Shown here: in pieces, positions 1-6,755 of the stretch
How positions within the stretch are numbered: position 1 is the stretch's first letter
Layout of the letters: each line of letters starts with the position of its first letter
Notes under the pieces: generated by a model
What the model saw: the letters and a program-made list of their open reading frames with translations, nothing else
The model's database searches: none
What the model was told of the DNA's origin: nothing
Source of the DNA: Dysgonamonadaceae bacterium
Lineage (GTDB): Bacteria; Bacteroidota; Bacteroidia; Bacteroidales; Azobacteroidaceae
DNA: 8,204 bases
Direction: 5' to 3'
Assembly: GCA_031261015.1 (NCBI GenBank)
Contig: JAISKG010000282.1
Coordinates: 1-8,204, forward strand
Position numbers and translations under genes: made by a program

Positions 1-67
1 GATAGGGAGATTTTTTTTAAGAGGCAATAGGTAATGATTTATGTAGATCAGAGTTGTTTTTAAAAAA

Positions 68-75
68 TATTTTTG
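68..75 (+). promoter_or_regulatory. Possible Bacteroidota -7 element upstream of the DUF6922/AbiEii pair
   Basis: TATTTTTG matches the Bacteroidota sigma-ABfr -7 consensus TAnnTTTG exactly and lies 36 nt before the ATG at 112. A TTTG at the expected 19-21 bp upstream spacing is missing; the expected spot reads AGAT, so only half of the promoter is visible. The sequence around it is very AT-rich, which raises the chance of a random match. Positions 1-67 show no other gene or clear signal apart from a run of eight T at 11-18. Confidence 0.4.
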
Positions 76-111
76 TAATTTTATCGCCGATAAAACATAA
101 AGTAAAAAAGT

Positions 112-408
112 ATGCAGCAGTCATTGATGTTTCCTTCCTGTTTGTTTTGGGATGTAGATATTAATAAACTCAATTTCAATGAAAAAGCCGATTTTGTGAT
201 TGAGCGTGTTTTTGAGCGGGGCGATGTGGAAGATATTCGTCGTTGCCGTAGTTATTACGGCGATGATAAAATACGCCAAGCGTTGACTTCCGCCAAATGG
301 CTGTCGCCGGAAACTGTGTATTTGGCAATTGCCTTATTAAACAATAAATTAACCGATTATAGATGTTACATCGCAGAGCAATCAAACCCACAACCTTGGA
401 GTTACTGA
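112..408 (+). CDS. DUF6922-type small protein, putative antitoxin partner of AbiEii
   Basis: This 98-residue soluble protein has no signal peptide or membrane segment. The visible family pattern is LFWDVD at residues 11-16, an IERVFERGD block at 30-38, YYG at 48-50 and a C-terminal YRCY (83-86) followed by a PWSY end. I recognise this as the DUF6922 family, which in Bacteroidota is usually encoded directly before an AbiEii/AbiGii nucleotidyltransferase. The last 46 nt overlap the start of that gene in another reading frame, so the two are almost certainly translationally coupled. By position it would be the antitoxin or regulator, replacing the larger winged-helix AbiEi of classical AbiE systems; this role is inferred from context. 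A later ATG at 127 would remove five residues and still keep the LFWDVD motif, so the exact start is uncertain. Confidence 0.8.
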   Translation: MQQSLMFPSCLFWDVDINKLNFNEKADFVIERVFERGDVEDIRRCRSYYGDDKIRQALTSAKWLSPETVYLAIALLNNKLTDYRCYIAEQSNPQPWSY

Positions 409-998
409 AAAAGTTAATGAGTTTGCCCGAACTATCCGACTTTGCTTTAGTTGGCGGCACAGCTTTAGCTCTCCGCTATGGTCATCGCCTTTCGGTTGAT
501 TTGGATTTATTTTCATCGGTTGATTTTGATACAGATTTTATTGTCAATCTATTAGGCTCTAATTTTACAAATTGTCAAATTCATTCAACCAATAAAATCG
601 GCGTTTTTTGTTATATCAACGACGTTAAAGTTGATTTTGTTAAATATCACTATTTCCCTATTATTACTCCAATTGAACAAATGGAAGATATTCGAATCAT
701 GGGAGATAAAGATTTGATCGCTATGAAAGTAAATGCTATTTTACGTCGAGGCGTTAAAAAAGATTTTTGGGATATTGCCGAATTGATGCAGTATTATCCT
801 GTTGAAGATTTTATTGATTATTATACTGAAAAATATCCCAACCAACGACAACTCATTTCTATTCCACGAGCATTGGTCTATTTTGCAGATGCGGAAAAAA
901 GTGAGAATCCTGTTTGTTTACGGGAGCAAGATTGGGAAACGGTAAAAGAGAATATTCGCGCTAAGGTGAATGAGTTTTTAATGAATCCGTCTTATTAA
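363..998 (+). CDS. AbiEii/AbiGii-family nucleotidyltransferase (putative toxin)
   Basis: This 211-residue protein belongs to the DNA polymerase beta-like nucleotidyltransferases of the AbiEii/AbiGii toxin family. Motif I is visible as GGT at residues 31-33, followed by SVDLDLF at 44-50, giving the metal-binding pair D46/D48. The third acidic residue is D91 in VDFVKY. Motif III/IV lies in IMGDKDLIAMK (112-122) and RRGVKKDFWDIAEL (128-141), with K122, K133, D134 and D137. All core catalytic residues appear intact. Characterised relatives stall growth by transferring nucleotides to RNA, including tRNA acceptor ends, in type IV toxin-antitoxin systems that also act in phage defence; whether this copy does so is not known. 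The ATG at 363 is supported because the preceding DUF6922 gene runs into it and because family members begin in the same way (MLH, about 30 residues before GGT). The pair has lower GC than the following operon, which suggests acquisition by transfer. Confidence 0.88.
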   Translation: MLHRRAIKPTTLELLKKLMSLPELSDFALVGGTALALRYGHRLSVDLDLFSSVDFDTDFIVNLLGSNFTNCQIHSTNKIGVFCYINDVKVDFVKYHYFPIITPIEQMEDIRIMGDKDLIAMKVNAILRRGVKKDFWDIAELMQYYPVEDFIDYYTEKYPNQRQLISIPRALVYFADAEKSENPVCLREQDWETVKENIRAKVNEFLMNPSY

Positions 999-1020
999 AT
1001 CAAATCAAAACTATACAATT

Positions 1021-1713
1021 ATGAACCTCAAACCTTACCTCTCCGATTTCCTCTCCCTGTTTTTCCCAAAACTCTGCCTCCATTGCCGCGAACCCCTCAT
1101 GGGCGCCGAAACTTTCTTGTGCCTGCACTGTCAACGCCTTCTTCCTAAAACCGGTTACCTCAGTTTTCAAGATAATGCTGCGACCGACCGTTTTCGAGGG
1201 AAAATTCCTGTGGCAAAAGCGGTTTCTTATCTGTATTATAATAAAGGAGGCGTCGGCCAAAAAATTGTGGCCGAGATTAAATACCGTGGAAATATTCGTT
1301 TGGGCAGAGAAATCGGCCGGCAATTGGCGGAAGATCTTCATTCAAAGGGATTTTTTGAAAATGTGGATTTTCTTGTGCCGGTTCCGCTTCATCCTAAAAA
1401 ATTGAAAAAGAGAGGATTTAATCAAGCGGAAATAATTGCCCAAGGAGTTGCTTCCGTAACGAAAATTCCAATGGAAACGACCCGTCTTTATCGCCGGAAA
1501 GCGAATCTTACGCAAACGAAAAAAAACGTTTACGAACGTTGGAAAAATGCCGACGGGATTTTTTCGTTGCGCGATCCTTCCGTATTTGCCTCTAAACACG
1601 TGCTTTTAGTGGATGATGTGCTGACAACCGGAGCGACTTTGGAAGCTTGCGCCGTGCGCCTTCTCGAAATTCCTCAAATTAAAATTAGCTTGTTGACTTT
1701 GGCGATTGCATAA
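1021..1713 (+). CDS. comF: ComF-family phosphoribosyltransferase-like protein
   Basis: This 230-residue cytoplasmic protein has the double-zinc-ribbon and phosphoribosyltransferase layout of the ComF/GntX family. The N-terminal metal site is C19-x2-C22 with C34-x2-C37. The family block VPVPLHPKKLKKRGFNQA occupies residues 119-136. The PRPP-binding loop is VLLVDDVLTTGAT at 194-206, with the usual paired aspartates. ComF proteins are linked to DNA uptake in competent bacteria; they are also widespread in species not known to be competent, so the role here is uncertain. It begins 22 nt after the AbiEii gene, and no separate promoter is evident, so read-through from upstream is possible. Its 3' end contains the -33 element of the pyrE promoter. 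The length and all motifs are normal for the family. Confidence 0.93.
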   Translation: MNLKPYLSDFLSLFFPKLCLHCREPLMGAETFLCLHCQRLLPKTGYLSFQDNAATDRFRGKIPVAKAVSYLYYNKGGVGQKIVAEIKYRGNIRLGREIGRQLAEDLHSKGFFENVDFLVPVPLHPKKLKKRGFNQAEIIAQGVASVTKIPMETTRLYRRKANLTQTKKNVYERWKNADGIFSLRDPSVFASKHVLLVDDVLTTGATLEACAVRLLEIPQIKISLLTLAIA

Positions 1714-1728
1714 AAACAACTATTTTTG
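1698..1728 (+). promoter_or_regulatory. Bacteroidota promoter for the pyrE operon
   Basis: TTTG at 1698-1701 and TATTTTTG at 1721-1728 are separated by exactly 19 bp, a full match to the Bacteroidota consensus TTTG-N19-TAnnTTTG. The -33 box lies inside the last codons of comF and the -7 box starts 8 nt after its stop. Transcription would start near 1733-1736, leaving a leader of roughly 33 nt before the pyrE ATG. No hairpin or attenuator is visible in such a short leader. Confidence 0.8.
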
Positions 1729-1768
1729 CAAAGTAAAATAGATTAAACATAGCGAAACATTCTCTTTG

Positions 1769-2404
1769 ATGAAGACACTTGAACAGATTTTATCTCAAAA
1801 ATTATTGCAGATCAAGGCAATAAAACTGCAACCGGCCAATCCTTTTACTTGGGCTTCGGGCTGGAAATCGCATATTTATTGCGATAATCGGAAAACGCTT
1901 TCTTACCCGACTATCCGCAATTTTATTAAATTGGAGCTGGCAAGAACCATTATAGAAAAGTATGACAACGTGACGGCGATTGCCGGTGTAGCTACCGGCG
2001 CGATTGCACAAGGCGCGATGGTGGCCGAAGAATTGAATCTTCCGTTCGTCTATATCCGCGCTACGCCTAAAGATCACGGCTTGGAAAACCTGATCGAAGG
2101 CGACTTGAAGCCGGGCGCACGCGTAGTCGTAATCGAAGATTTGATTTCGACCGGCGGCAGCAGCCTCAAAGCCGTAGAAGCCGTTCGCAATGCGGGTTGC
2201 CACGTGGTAGGAATGGTTGCTATTTTCACTTACGGATTTCCGGTAGCAGAAGAAAAATTCAAGGAAGCCAAAGTCGATCTGACTACGCTTTGCAATTACG
2301 ATAGTGTTTTGGATGAAGCTTTGAAGATTGATTACATCGACGAATCGGAAATTAAAACCTTGCAGGAATGGAGAAAAAATCCTTCCCTATGGTCGCCTAA
2401 ATAA
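1769..2404 (+). CDS. pyrE: Orotate phosphoribosyltransferase
   Basis: This 211-residue enzyme joins orotate and PRPP to form orotidine 5'-phosphate, the fifth step of de novo pyrimidine synthesis, in the cytoplasm. The PRPP-binding signature VVVIEDLISTGGS is at residues 119-131, with the E-D pair at 123-124. The catalytic flexible loop is visible as RATPKDHG at 97-104. FTWASGWKSHIYCDNR (26-41) matches the N-terminal orotate/PRPP region of the family. The length is typical. I start at the ATG at 1769; the TTG codon just before it at 1766 is a less likely alternative. It is the first gene after a good promoter and is followed 6 nt later by the SRPBCC gene, so it leads an operon that continues into argH. 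Confidence 0.96.
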   Translation: MKTLEQILSQKLLQIKAIKLQPANPFTWASGWKSHIYCDNRKTLSYPTIRNFIKLELARTIIEKYDNVTAIAGVATGAIAQGAMVAEELNLPFVYIRATPKDHGLENLIEGDLKPGARVVVIEDLISTGGSSLKAVEAVRNAGCHVVGMVAIFTYGFPVAEEKFKEAKVDLTTLCNYDSVLDEALKIDYIDESEIKTLQEWRKNPSLWSPK

Positions 2405-2410
2405 TGAATT

Positions 2411-2833
2411 ATGACAAACGAATTTGTTAGTCCTGTGCGGAGCATTCCGTATCCGCAGGAAAAAATTTATGCTGTTCTTTCCGATTTGACGAATTTGGAA
2501 AAAGTGAAGGATCGCATCCCTGTTGATAAAGTGCAAGACTTTGAGTTTGATAAAGATTCGTGTTCTTTTTCGGTGAATCCCGTCGGTAAAGTACGCTTTT
2601 CGATTGTGGACCGCGAAGCTCCGAAAACGATTAAATTTGCCGGCGAGCAATTGCCGGTACAAGTCAATTTATGGATCCAACTGAAGGAAGTTCAACCGGA
2701 TGACACGAAATTGAAATTGACCGTCAAAGCCGATCTGAATCCCTTCCTCAAGCCGATGCTGTCGAAGCCTTTGCAGGATGGCGTCAACAAAATGGCCGAT
2801 GTTTTGGCCGCGATTCCTTACGGCGAATTATGA
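2411..2833 (+). CDS. SRPBCC-fold (START/polyketide-cyclase-like) protein
   Basis: This 140-residue soluble protein has the outline of the SRPBCC helix-grip fold. An N-terminal strand (SPVRSIPYPQEKIYAVLSDL, residues 7-26) leads into the first helix, alternating strands follow through about residue 107, and a long C-terminal helix covers roughly 115-134. SRPBCC proteins hold hydrophobic ligands in a central cavity, but the family name does not fix a substrate, and no catalytic residues can be pointed to. It lies 6 nt after pyrE, and its stop overlaps the argH start by the 4 nt ATGA, so it is translated together with both biosynthetic genes. A housekeeping or regulatory role tied to pyrimidine or arginine metabolism is possible but is inferred only from this placement. 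Confidence 0.85.
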   Translation: MTNEFVSPVRSIPYPQEKIYAVLSDLTNLEKVKDRIPVDKVQDFEFDKDSCSFSVNPVGKVRFSIVDREAPKTIKFAGEQLPVQVNLWIQLKEVQPDDTKLKLTVKADLNPFLKPMLSKPLQDGVNKMADVLAAIPYGEL

Positions 2834-4161
2834 AACTATGGGAGAAAAACGGCAGGATCGATCGCCAAGTTGAACAATTTACGATCGGCAAAGATCGCGA
2901 AATCGATCTTTATCTGGCGAAATCCGATGTGCTTGGCTCGATGGCGCATTGTATTATGCTCGAAAGTATCGGTTTATTGACTTCAAACGAGTTACAGCAG
3001 ATTTTGACCGAACTCCGAACCATTTATCAATCCATCGTTGCCGGACAATTTATCATCGAAGAAGGCGTAGAAGACGTTCATTCTCAAGTGGAGTTACTGT
3101 TGACCCGAAGCTTGGGCGATACCGGAAAAAAAATCCACAGCGGGCGGTCGCGTAACGATCAGGTTTTATTGGATATTAAATTATTTACGCGCGAAGCAAT
3201 TCAAGATTTAACCGGAAAAATTTCGTCGCTCATTGATTTGCTGATTAGCCAAAGCAATCGTTATCAACACGTTTTGCTGCCGGGTTACACGCATTTGCAG
3301 ATTGCGATGCCGTCGTCGTTCGGATTGTGGTTTGGCGCTTACGCCGAAAGCTTGACCGACGATTTGCAATTATTGCTGGCGGCTTACAAAATTACGAATC
3401 GCAATCCTTTGGGTTCGGCGGCTGGTTACGGTTCCTCGTTTCCCTTAAATCGACAAATGACGACCGATTTATTAGGTTTTGATTCAATGAATTACAATGT
3501 CGTTTACGCACAAATGGGGCGAGGCAAAATCGAAAAAACCGTGGGATTCGCTTTAGCAGGCGTGGCGGCGACTTTATCAAAATTAGCTTTCGATGCCTGT
3601 TTGTACAGCAGTCGGAATTTCGGATTTATCCGGTTGCCCGACGAATTTACGACCGGTTCGAGCATTATGCCGCACAAGAAAAATCCCGACGTTTTTGAAC
3701 TAACGCGCGCCAAATGTAATTTGATTCAGAGTATTCCGCAGCAAATTACGCTAATTATCAATAATTTACCTTCCGGATATTTCCGCGATTTACAAATCAC
3801 AAAAGAAATCTTTTTGCCGGCTTTTGGTGAATTATCCGCTTGTATTGAAATGGTTTCGTTGATGATGCAATCGGTGCAAATCAACGAGCATATTTTGTCC
3901 GATGAGAAATACGATTGGATATTTAGTGTGGAAAAAGTGAATGAGTTGGTGTTGCAAGGTGTTCCGTTTCGCGATGCTTACAAACAAGTCGGTTTGGAAA
4001 TTGAAGCCGGCCGGTTTACGCCCGATAAGACGCTTCATCATACGCATGAAGGCAGTATCGGCAATCTTTGCAACGATCAAATTGCCGCTTTAAAGGATTC
4101 GATTGTGCGGGAATTTCATTTTGAAAAGGTCGATCAAGCCTTGAAAAAACTATATCAATGA
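2830..4161 (+). CDS. argH: Argininosuccinate lyase
   Basis: This 443-residue cytoplasmic enzyme splits argininosuccinate into arginine and fumarate, the last step of arginine synthesis. It belongs to the fumarase/aspartase superfamily and acts as a homotetramer. All three conserved regions are present: HSGRSRNDQV at residues 103-112, the catalytic TH pair at 154-155 in PGYTHLQ, and the flexible signature loop GSSIMPHKKNPD at 276-287, which carries the catalytic serine. NPLGSAAGYG at 192-201 is also characteristic. The N-terminus (MKLWEKNGRID) is shorter than in Escherichia coli but keeps the substrate-contacting stretch. It starts inside the SRPBCC stop codon and ends overlapping the next lipoprotein gene, again by ATGA, so translation of all three is probably coupled. 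Nothing suggests loss of activity. Confidence 0.97.
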   Translation: MKLWEKNGRIDRQVEQFTIGKDREIDLYLAKSDVLGSMAHCIMLESIGLLTSNELQQILTELRTIYQSIVAGQFIIEEGVEDVHSQVELLLTRSLGDTGKKIHSGRSRNDQVLLDIKLFTREAIQDLTGKISSLIDLLISQSNRYQHVLLPGYTHLQIAMPSSFGLWFGAYAESLTDDLQLLLAAYKITNRNPLGSAAGYGSSFPLNRQMTTDLLGFDSMNYNVVYAQMGRGKIEKTVGFALAGVAATLSKLAFDACLYSSRNFGFIRLPDEFTTGSSIMPHKKNPDVFELTRAKCNLIQSIPQQITLIINNLPSGYFRDLQITKEIFLPAFGELSACIEMVSLMMQSVQINEHILSDEKYDWIFSVEKVNELVLQGVPFRDAYKQVGLEIEAGRFTPDKTLHHTHEGSIGNLCNDQIAALKDSIVREFHFEKVDQALKKLYQ

Positions 4162-4613
4162 TGAAAAAGTATTTGGCTTTAATTGCTGTCGTTTGTCTAA
4201 TTTTTTCCTGCGACGACCGCACGGTATCAACCATTCCCTATGCGACGGTACGTTTTGAATTGGATTTGAATTTTCAAGATAACGCGCTGAAAGCCAAGTT
4301 GGCTTACAAAACTTTTACTGCAACTAATCCCAATTCCGACGAGCGATTCGGTTATGCCGGTCTTTTGATCGTGAATGGAATAGGAGAGGGGTTGGTCAAT
4401 TTGTATGCTTACGATTTGGCTTGTCCGGTGGAAGTTCCGGAACGAGTTCGTATTCAGCCGAATGCGAGCGGATTGACGGCTCATTGTCCAAAATGTGGCT
4501 CCGTATTTGATATTGCTTACGGCCGTGGAACGCCGCAATCGGGTACTAAGCTGATTCTGAGGACTTACCGCGTCGGCGATTTGGGTAATTACCGTTATTT
4601 AGTATCGAATTAA
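4158..4613 (+). CDS. Lipoprotein with a degenerate Rieske-like domain
   Basis: The 151-residue product begins with a lipoprotein signal (MMKKYLALIAVVCLIFSC) whose lipobox cysteine is C18, followed by acidic D19-D20. The C-terminal half resembles a Rieske [2Fe-2S] domain: DLACPVE around C89, then HCPKCGSVFDIAYGRGTPQSG at about 109-129 and a closing LRTYRV strand. A normal Rieske centre needs C-x-H and C-x-x-H. Here these read C89-P-V91 and C110-P-K-C113, so both ligand histidines are missing and one is replaced by cysteine. It is therefore unlikely to hold a standard Rieske cluster; H109 could be an extra ligand. Its function is unknown. The start overlaps argH by ATGA; a second ATG at 4161 is an equally plausible start. 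The 3' end overlaps the opposite-strand DUF2490 gene by 15 bp. Confidence 0.83.
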   Translation: MMKKYLALIAVVCLIFSCDDRTVSTIPYATVRFELDLNFQDNALKAKLAYKTFTATNPNSDERFGYAGLLIVNGIGEGLVNLYAYDLACPVEVPERVRIQPNASGLTAHCPKCGSVFDIAYGRGTPQSGTKLILRTYRVGDLGNYRYLVSN

Positions 4614-5300
4614 TTTCATTTTATACGAAACGCCCAACGAAAACCGGTTCGGATCCTGAATGCCTAAGTAATTGTCGTAACGCAAGAAAAACTCTAAAGT
4701 AGTCGTTCGATCCAATCGCCAATTCGTTCCAGCTTGGTAACGGATGCGCGTGAGTTCGTAATTTCTTACCGGATCGTTCAAAGTCGTAGAAAAATCGCAG
4801 GAAACATAAGGTTTCCAAGGGGAACCGAAAATGGTGTAATCGACTTCTATCTTGTTCTTCAGCACGTTTTTAGGATTGATTTTGTAAGATCCTCGATCTT
4901 CGTCGCGATACGTGCTTTGAAATCGTCCGCGCCAAGAAAACGTAAATTCATTGACCGGTTGCTTGTACGAAATATTGAAATAGTACCGGTGGCGCGCTTC
5001 GTAAAGATAATCGTTATTGTACAGATACAGAAACGAATAGTATGCACCGACTTTCACTCTTTTTCGCCAGATGGTATAATCTAATCCGATGGAAGTAGCG
5101 CTCCGGTCGAAACCTACATTATTGTCGGTCAACCGGATTTCTTCTTCTCCCGCAAGCGTGAACGCACGCCCCAAGTCTTTTTCGATTTGGAAAGAACCGA
5201 CCATTCCTGCATTGGTTTCCTGCTTGACTTGCGCCGGCGCAAGCCACGGAATAGTAACTAACAGGCCAATCAGCAGTCTTTTATGAAAACCGGGTAACAT
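4599..5300 (-). CDS. DUF2490 outer-membrane beta-barrel protein
   Basis: This 233-residue protein has a signal peptide (hydrophobic core about residues 9-20, probable cleavage after A23 in APA-Q). The mature part is made of alternating-residue strands rich in Tyr, Phe, Arg and Asp, such as YYSFLYLYNNDYLYEARHRY and EFTFSWRGRFQSTY, and ends in a terminal Tyr. This fits a beta-barrel of roughly ten strands, and I recognise the pattern as DUF2490. No enzymatic or transport role is established that I know of. I choose the ATG at 5300; a TTG two codons upstream is less likely. The start lies 20 nt inside the end of the DUF4956 gene, so the two are probably coupled. It is the last gene of the minus-strand operon and would be its outer-membrane component. 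Confidence 0.85.
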   Translation of the reverse strand: MLPGFHKRLLIGLLVTIPWLAPAQVKQETNAGMVGSFQIEKDLGRAFTLAGEEEIRLTDNNVGFDRSATSIGLDYTIWRKRVKVGAYYSFLYLYNNDYLYEARHRYYFNISYKQPVNEFTFSWRGRFQSTYRDEDRGSYKINPKNVLKNKIEVDYTIFGSPWKPYVSCDFSTTLNDPVRNYELTRIRYQAGTNWRLDRTTTLEFFLRYDNYLGIQDPNRFSLGVSYKMKLIRY

Positions 5301-5988
5301 TATCAATCGTATTTATTTCGTCCGAATCGGCTTTGTAATACACTTTCAAGAAAGCGGTGTCGCGCAGGAAGTCAATGTGTCCTACCTCCACTTTGGTAAT
5401 ATCAAGGCCGGTACGGTCTTTCAAATCGGCCAGCATTTCCTCATATTTATTGGGCTTGATCAGTGCGATTTTTTCGTAAAGGATAATCTTTGTGGAAGTG
5501 TGTTTCAGGAACTGATTGCTTTCGAGTACCCATATTATCAAGATAAACAATACATTAGCTAATAAAACGGAAGCGAGCGGCACTTCCATTGCCAAGCCGT
5601 TCACGACCGAAAGTCCGATAATTACAAATAAATACGTCATTTCGCGGATTTGCACGGTTTCCGTTCGATAGCGAATCATGCCGAAAATCGCAAAAAGCCC
5701 CAAAGCGAATCCGATTTGCATGGGGATACTTTCCAGCAGGTAAAGCAGCAGGAAAATGGTCACGCTGAAGAGCATGAACGTGAAATAATAATCTTTCCGC
5801 CGGCTCTTTTTATAATAGAAAAATTGAATAATTACCCAGCAAATCAACAAATTAAAAGCAAATCTCAGCAAGAGCATCCAAAAGTTTGTGGAATCGAAGA
5901 CGTCAACGCCCATGAAAGTCAGTCCTTTTTCGGCGATTTCCGCCGCATGTTCCGCTGCAATTTGCGGGTCGTAATCGGGTTGAAGCAT
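5281..5988 (-). CDS. DUF4956 multi-pass inner-membrane protein
   Basis: The 235-residue product has a polar N-terminus (1-34), then hydrophobic segments at about 37-58, 68-85, 90-105, 117-133 and 138-155, and a soluble C-terminal domain from about 165 to 222 with an alternating strand-helix-strand pattern. The highly typical stretch GLFAIFGMIRYRTETVQIRE occupies 97-116, with R106 and R108 placed at a membrane boundary. This identifies DUF4956, a family of unknown biochemical function that is frequently encoded beside VTC-domain polyphosphate polymerase-like proteins, as here, where only 5 nt separate the genes. By analogy with the membrane part of the eukaryotic VTC complex, it may anchor the enzyme or pass its product through the membrane; this is inference. 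The arginines could contact an anionic polymer. The alternative is a structural membrane partner with no transport role. Confidence 0.88.
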   Translation of the reverse strand: MLQPDYDPQIAAEHAAEIAEKGLTFMGVDVFDSTNFWMLLLRFAFNLLICWVIIQFFYYKKSRRKDYYFTFMLFSVTIFLLLYLLESIPMQIGFALGLFAIFGMIRYRTETVQIREMTYLFVIIGLSVVNGLAMEVPLASVLLANVLFILIIWVLESNQFLKHTSTKIILYEKIALIKPNKYEEMLADLKDRTGLDITKVEVGHIDFLRDTAFLKVYYKADSDEINTIDNVTRFS

Positions 5989-5993
5989 ATTTT

Positions 5994-6749
5994 TTAGTGT
6001 GTTAGTTTATTAATTAAAGACCATTTACGCTTGAAGCGATTGTATTTGATGTAGGGATTGGTCAGCACCGTTCCCATGCAATATTTACTGAACGACTGTG
6101 GTTTGATGCGCATCTGATTGAGCAGTTCTTTCAGGTGCGAATATTCTGTTCCATCTTGTTTAATTTCCAGAATCAGGAGGTTTTCCACCGGTTTGTCTTC
6201 GCCCGTTAGATAATTGTGAAACAACAAATCGAAGTCAATCGTCACTCGTTCGGTTTGCTCGTTATTGACTAAGGTAATGCGTTTGAAACTGTTAGCCAAC
6301 ATTGGCTCTAATACTTTACTTCCAAAAATGGAATTTTCTTCCAGAAATTGTTTTTTTTCTTTCAGATCTGCGATTGAATCCAGATGCGAAGTGGAAACAG
6401 GCACTCTAATTTTGGTCGTTTTTCCCTTGTTGTTTTTACTTTTTATTTCCAGAAACGACAAATTGGAATCAACATAAGAACGAATCCTGACTTTCTCGCG
6501 GTTCAATTTCCCATTTTGATGCATCAAAAACATCTGTAAATCAGGAGTATCCAAATATTGCGTGCAATAAGGAGAGATGCGGACGCCATTGATCGTTTGT
6601 ACTTTATAGTAAGGAGTTGCCGCTTCCAGCAATTGCGGAAGCAGATCGAAAGAAGTCACATATTTCAAGTCATACCGATCCATCAGGCGAATATTTTGCA
6701 TTTCGTCTAAAGAAATCGGTTGCATCTTTTCCAACAGAACTTCAATCAT
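5994..6749 (-). CDS. VTC-domain (triphosphate tunnel) polyphosphate polymerase-like protein
   Basis: The 251-residue soluble protein is a CYTH/VTC-type triphosphate tunnel metalloenzyme. The charged strand motifs appear in order: DRYDLKYV (24-31, with R25 and K29), TQYLDTPDL (63-71), REKVRIRSY (84-92, R88 and R90), FLEIKSK (99-105, E101 and K103), SFKR (154-157), TIDFD (170-174), LILEIKQ (192-198, E195 and K197) and the terminal SKY (221-223, K222). These match the tunnel Lys/Arg residues and metal-binding Glu of yeast Vtc4, which makes polyphosphate from ATP, so the active site looks complete. There is no SPX domain and no membrane segment, unlike the eukaryotic proteins; the neighbouring DUF4956 protein probably supplies the membrane part. 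Polyphosphate synthesis is a family-based prediction; bacterial members are barely characterised and could act on another triphosphate substrate. Confidence 0.88.
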   Translation of the reverse strand: MIEVLLEKMQPISLDEMQNIRLMDRYDLKYVTSFDLLPQLLEAATPYYKVQTINGVRISPYCTQYLDTPDLQMFLMHQNGKLNREKVRIRSYVDSNLSFLEIKSKNNKGKTTKIRVPVSTSHLDSIADLKEKKQFLEENSIFGSKVLEPMLANSFKRITLVNNEQTERVTIDFDLLFHNYLTGEDKPVENLLILEIKQDGTEYSHLKELLNQMRIKPQSFSKYCMGTVLTNPYIKYNRFKRKWSLINKLTH

Positions 6750-6755
6750 AAGCGC

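Noticed and set aside
5..12. GGGAGATT at the left edge is the reverse complement of AATCTCCC beside the palindrome at the right edge (8195-8202), suggesting flanking inverted repeats.
   Set aside because: Only 8 bp match, the rest of the palindrome is absent on the left, and the left sequence continues into a T-run. Chance is a sufficient explanation.
176..460. Minus-strand open frame of 94 codons opposite the DUF6922 gene.
   Set aside because: It lies antisense to two genes with clear family motifs, and its translation shows low-complexity shadow composition with no recognisable domain or signal.
1714..1768. Possible PyrR-type or uracil-responsive attenuator before pyrE.
   Set aside because: The leader after the predicted start site is only about 33 nt and has no stem-loop followed by a T-run.
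1802..2203. Minus-strand open frame of 133 codons opposite pyrE.
   Set aside because: pyrE is unmistakable in the sense frame; the antisense product has no recognisable motif.
4734..5084. Plus-strand open frame of 116 codons inside the DUF2490 gene.
   Set aside because: The opposite strand encodes a barrel with a signal peptide and strand periodicity; this frame shows no family features and no promoter.
5650..5997. Plus-strand open frame of 115 codons across the DUF4956 gene.
   Set aside because: It is the antisense of transmembrane segments and gives a His/Gln/Glu-rich translation with no plausible fold.
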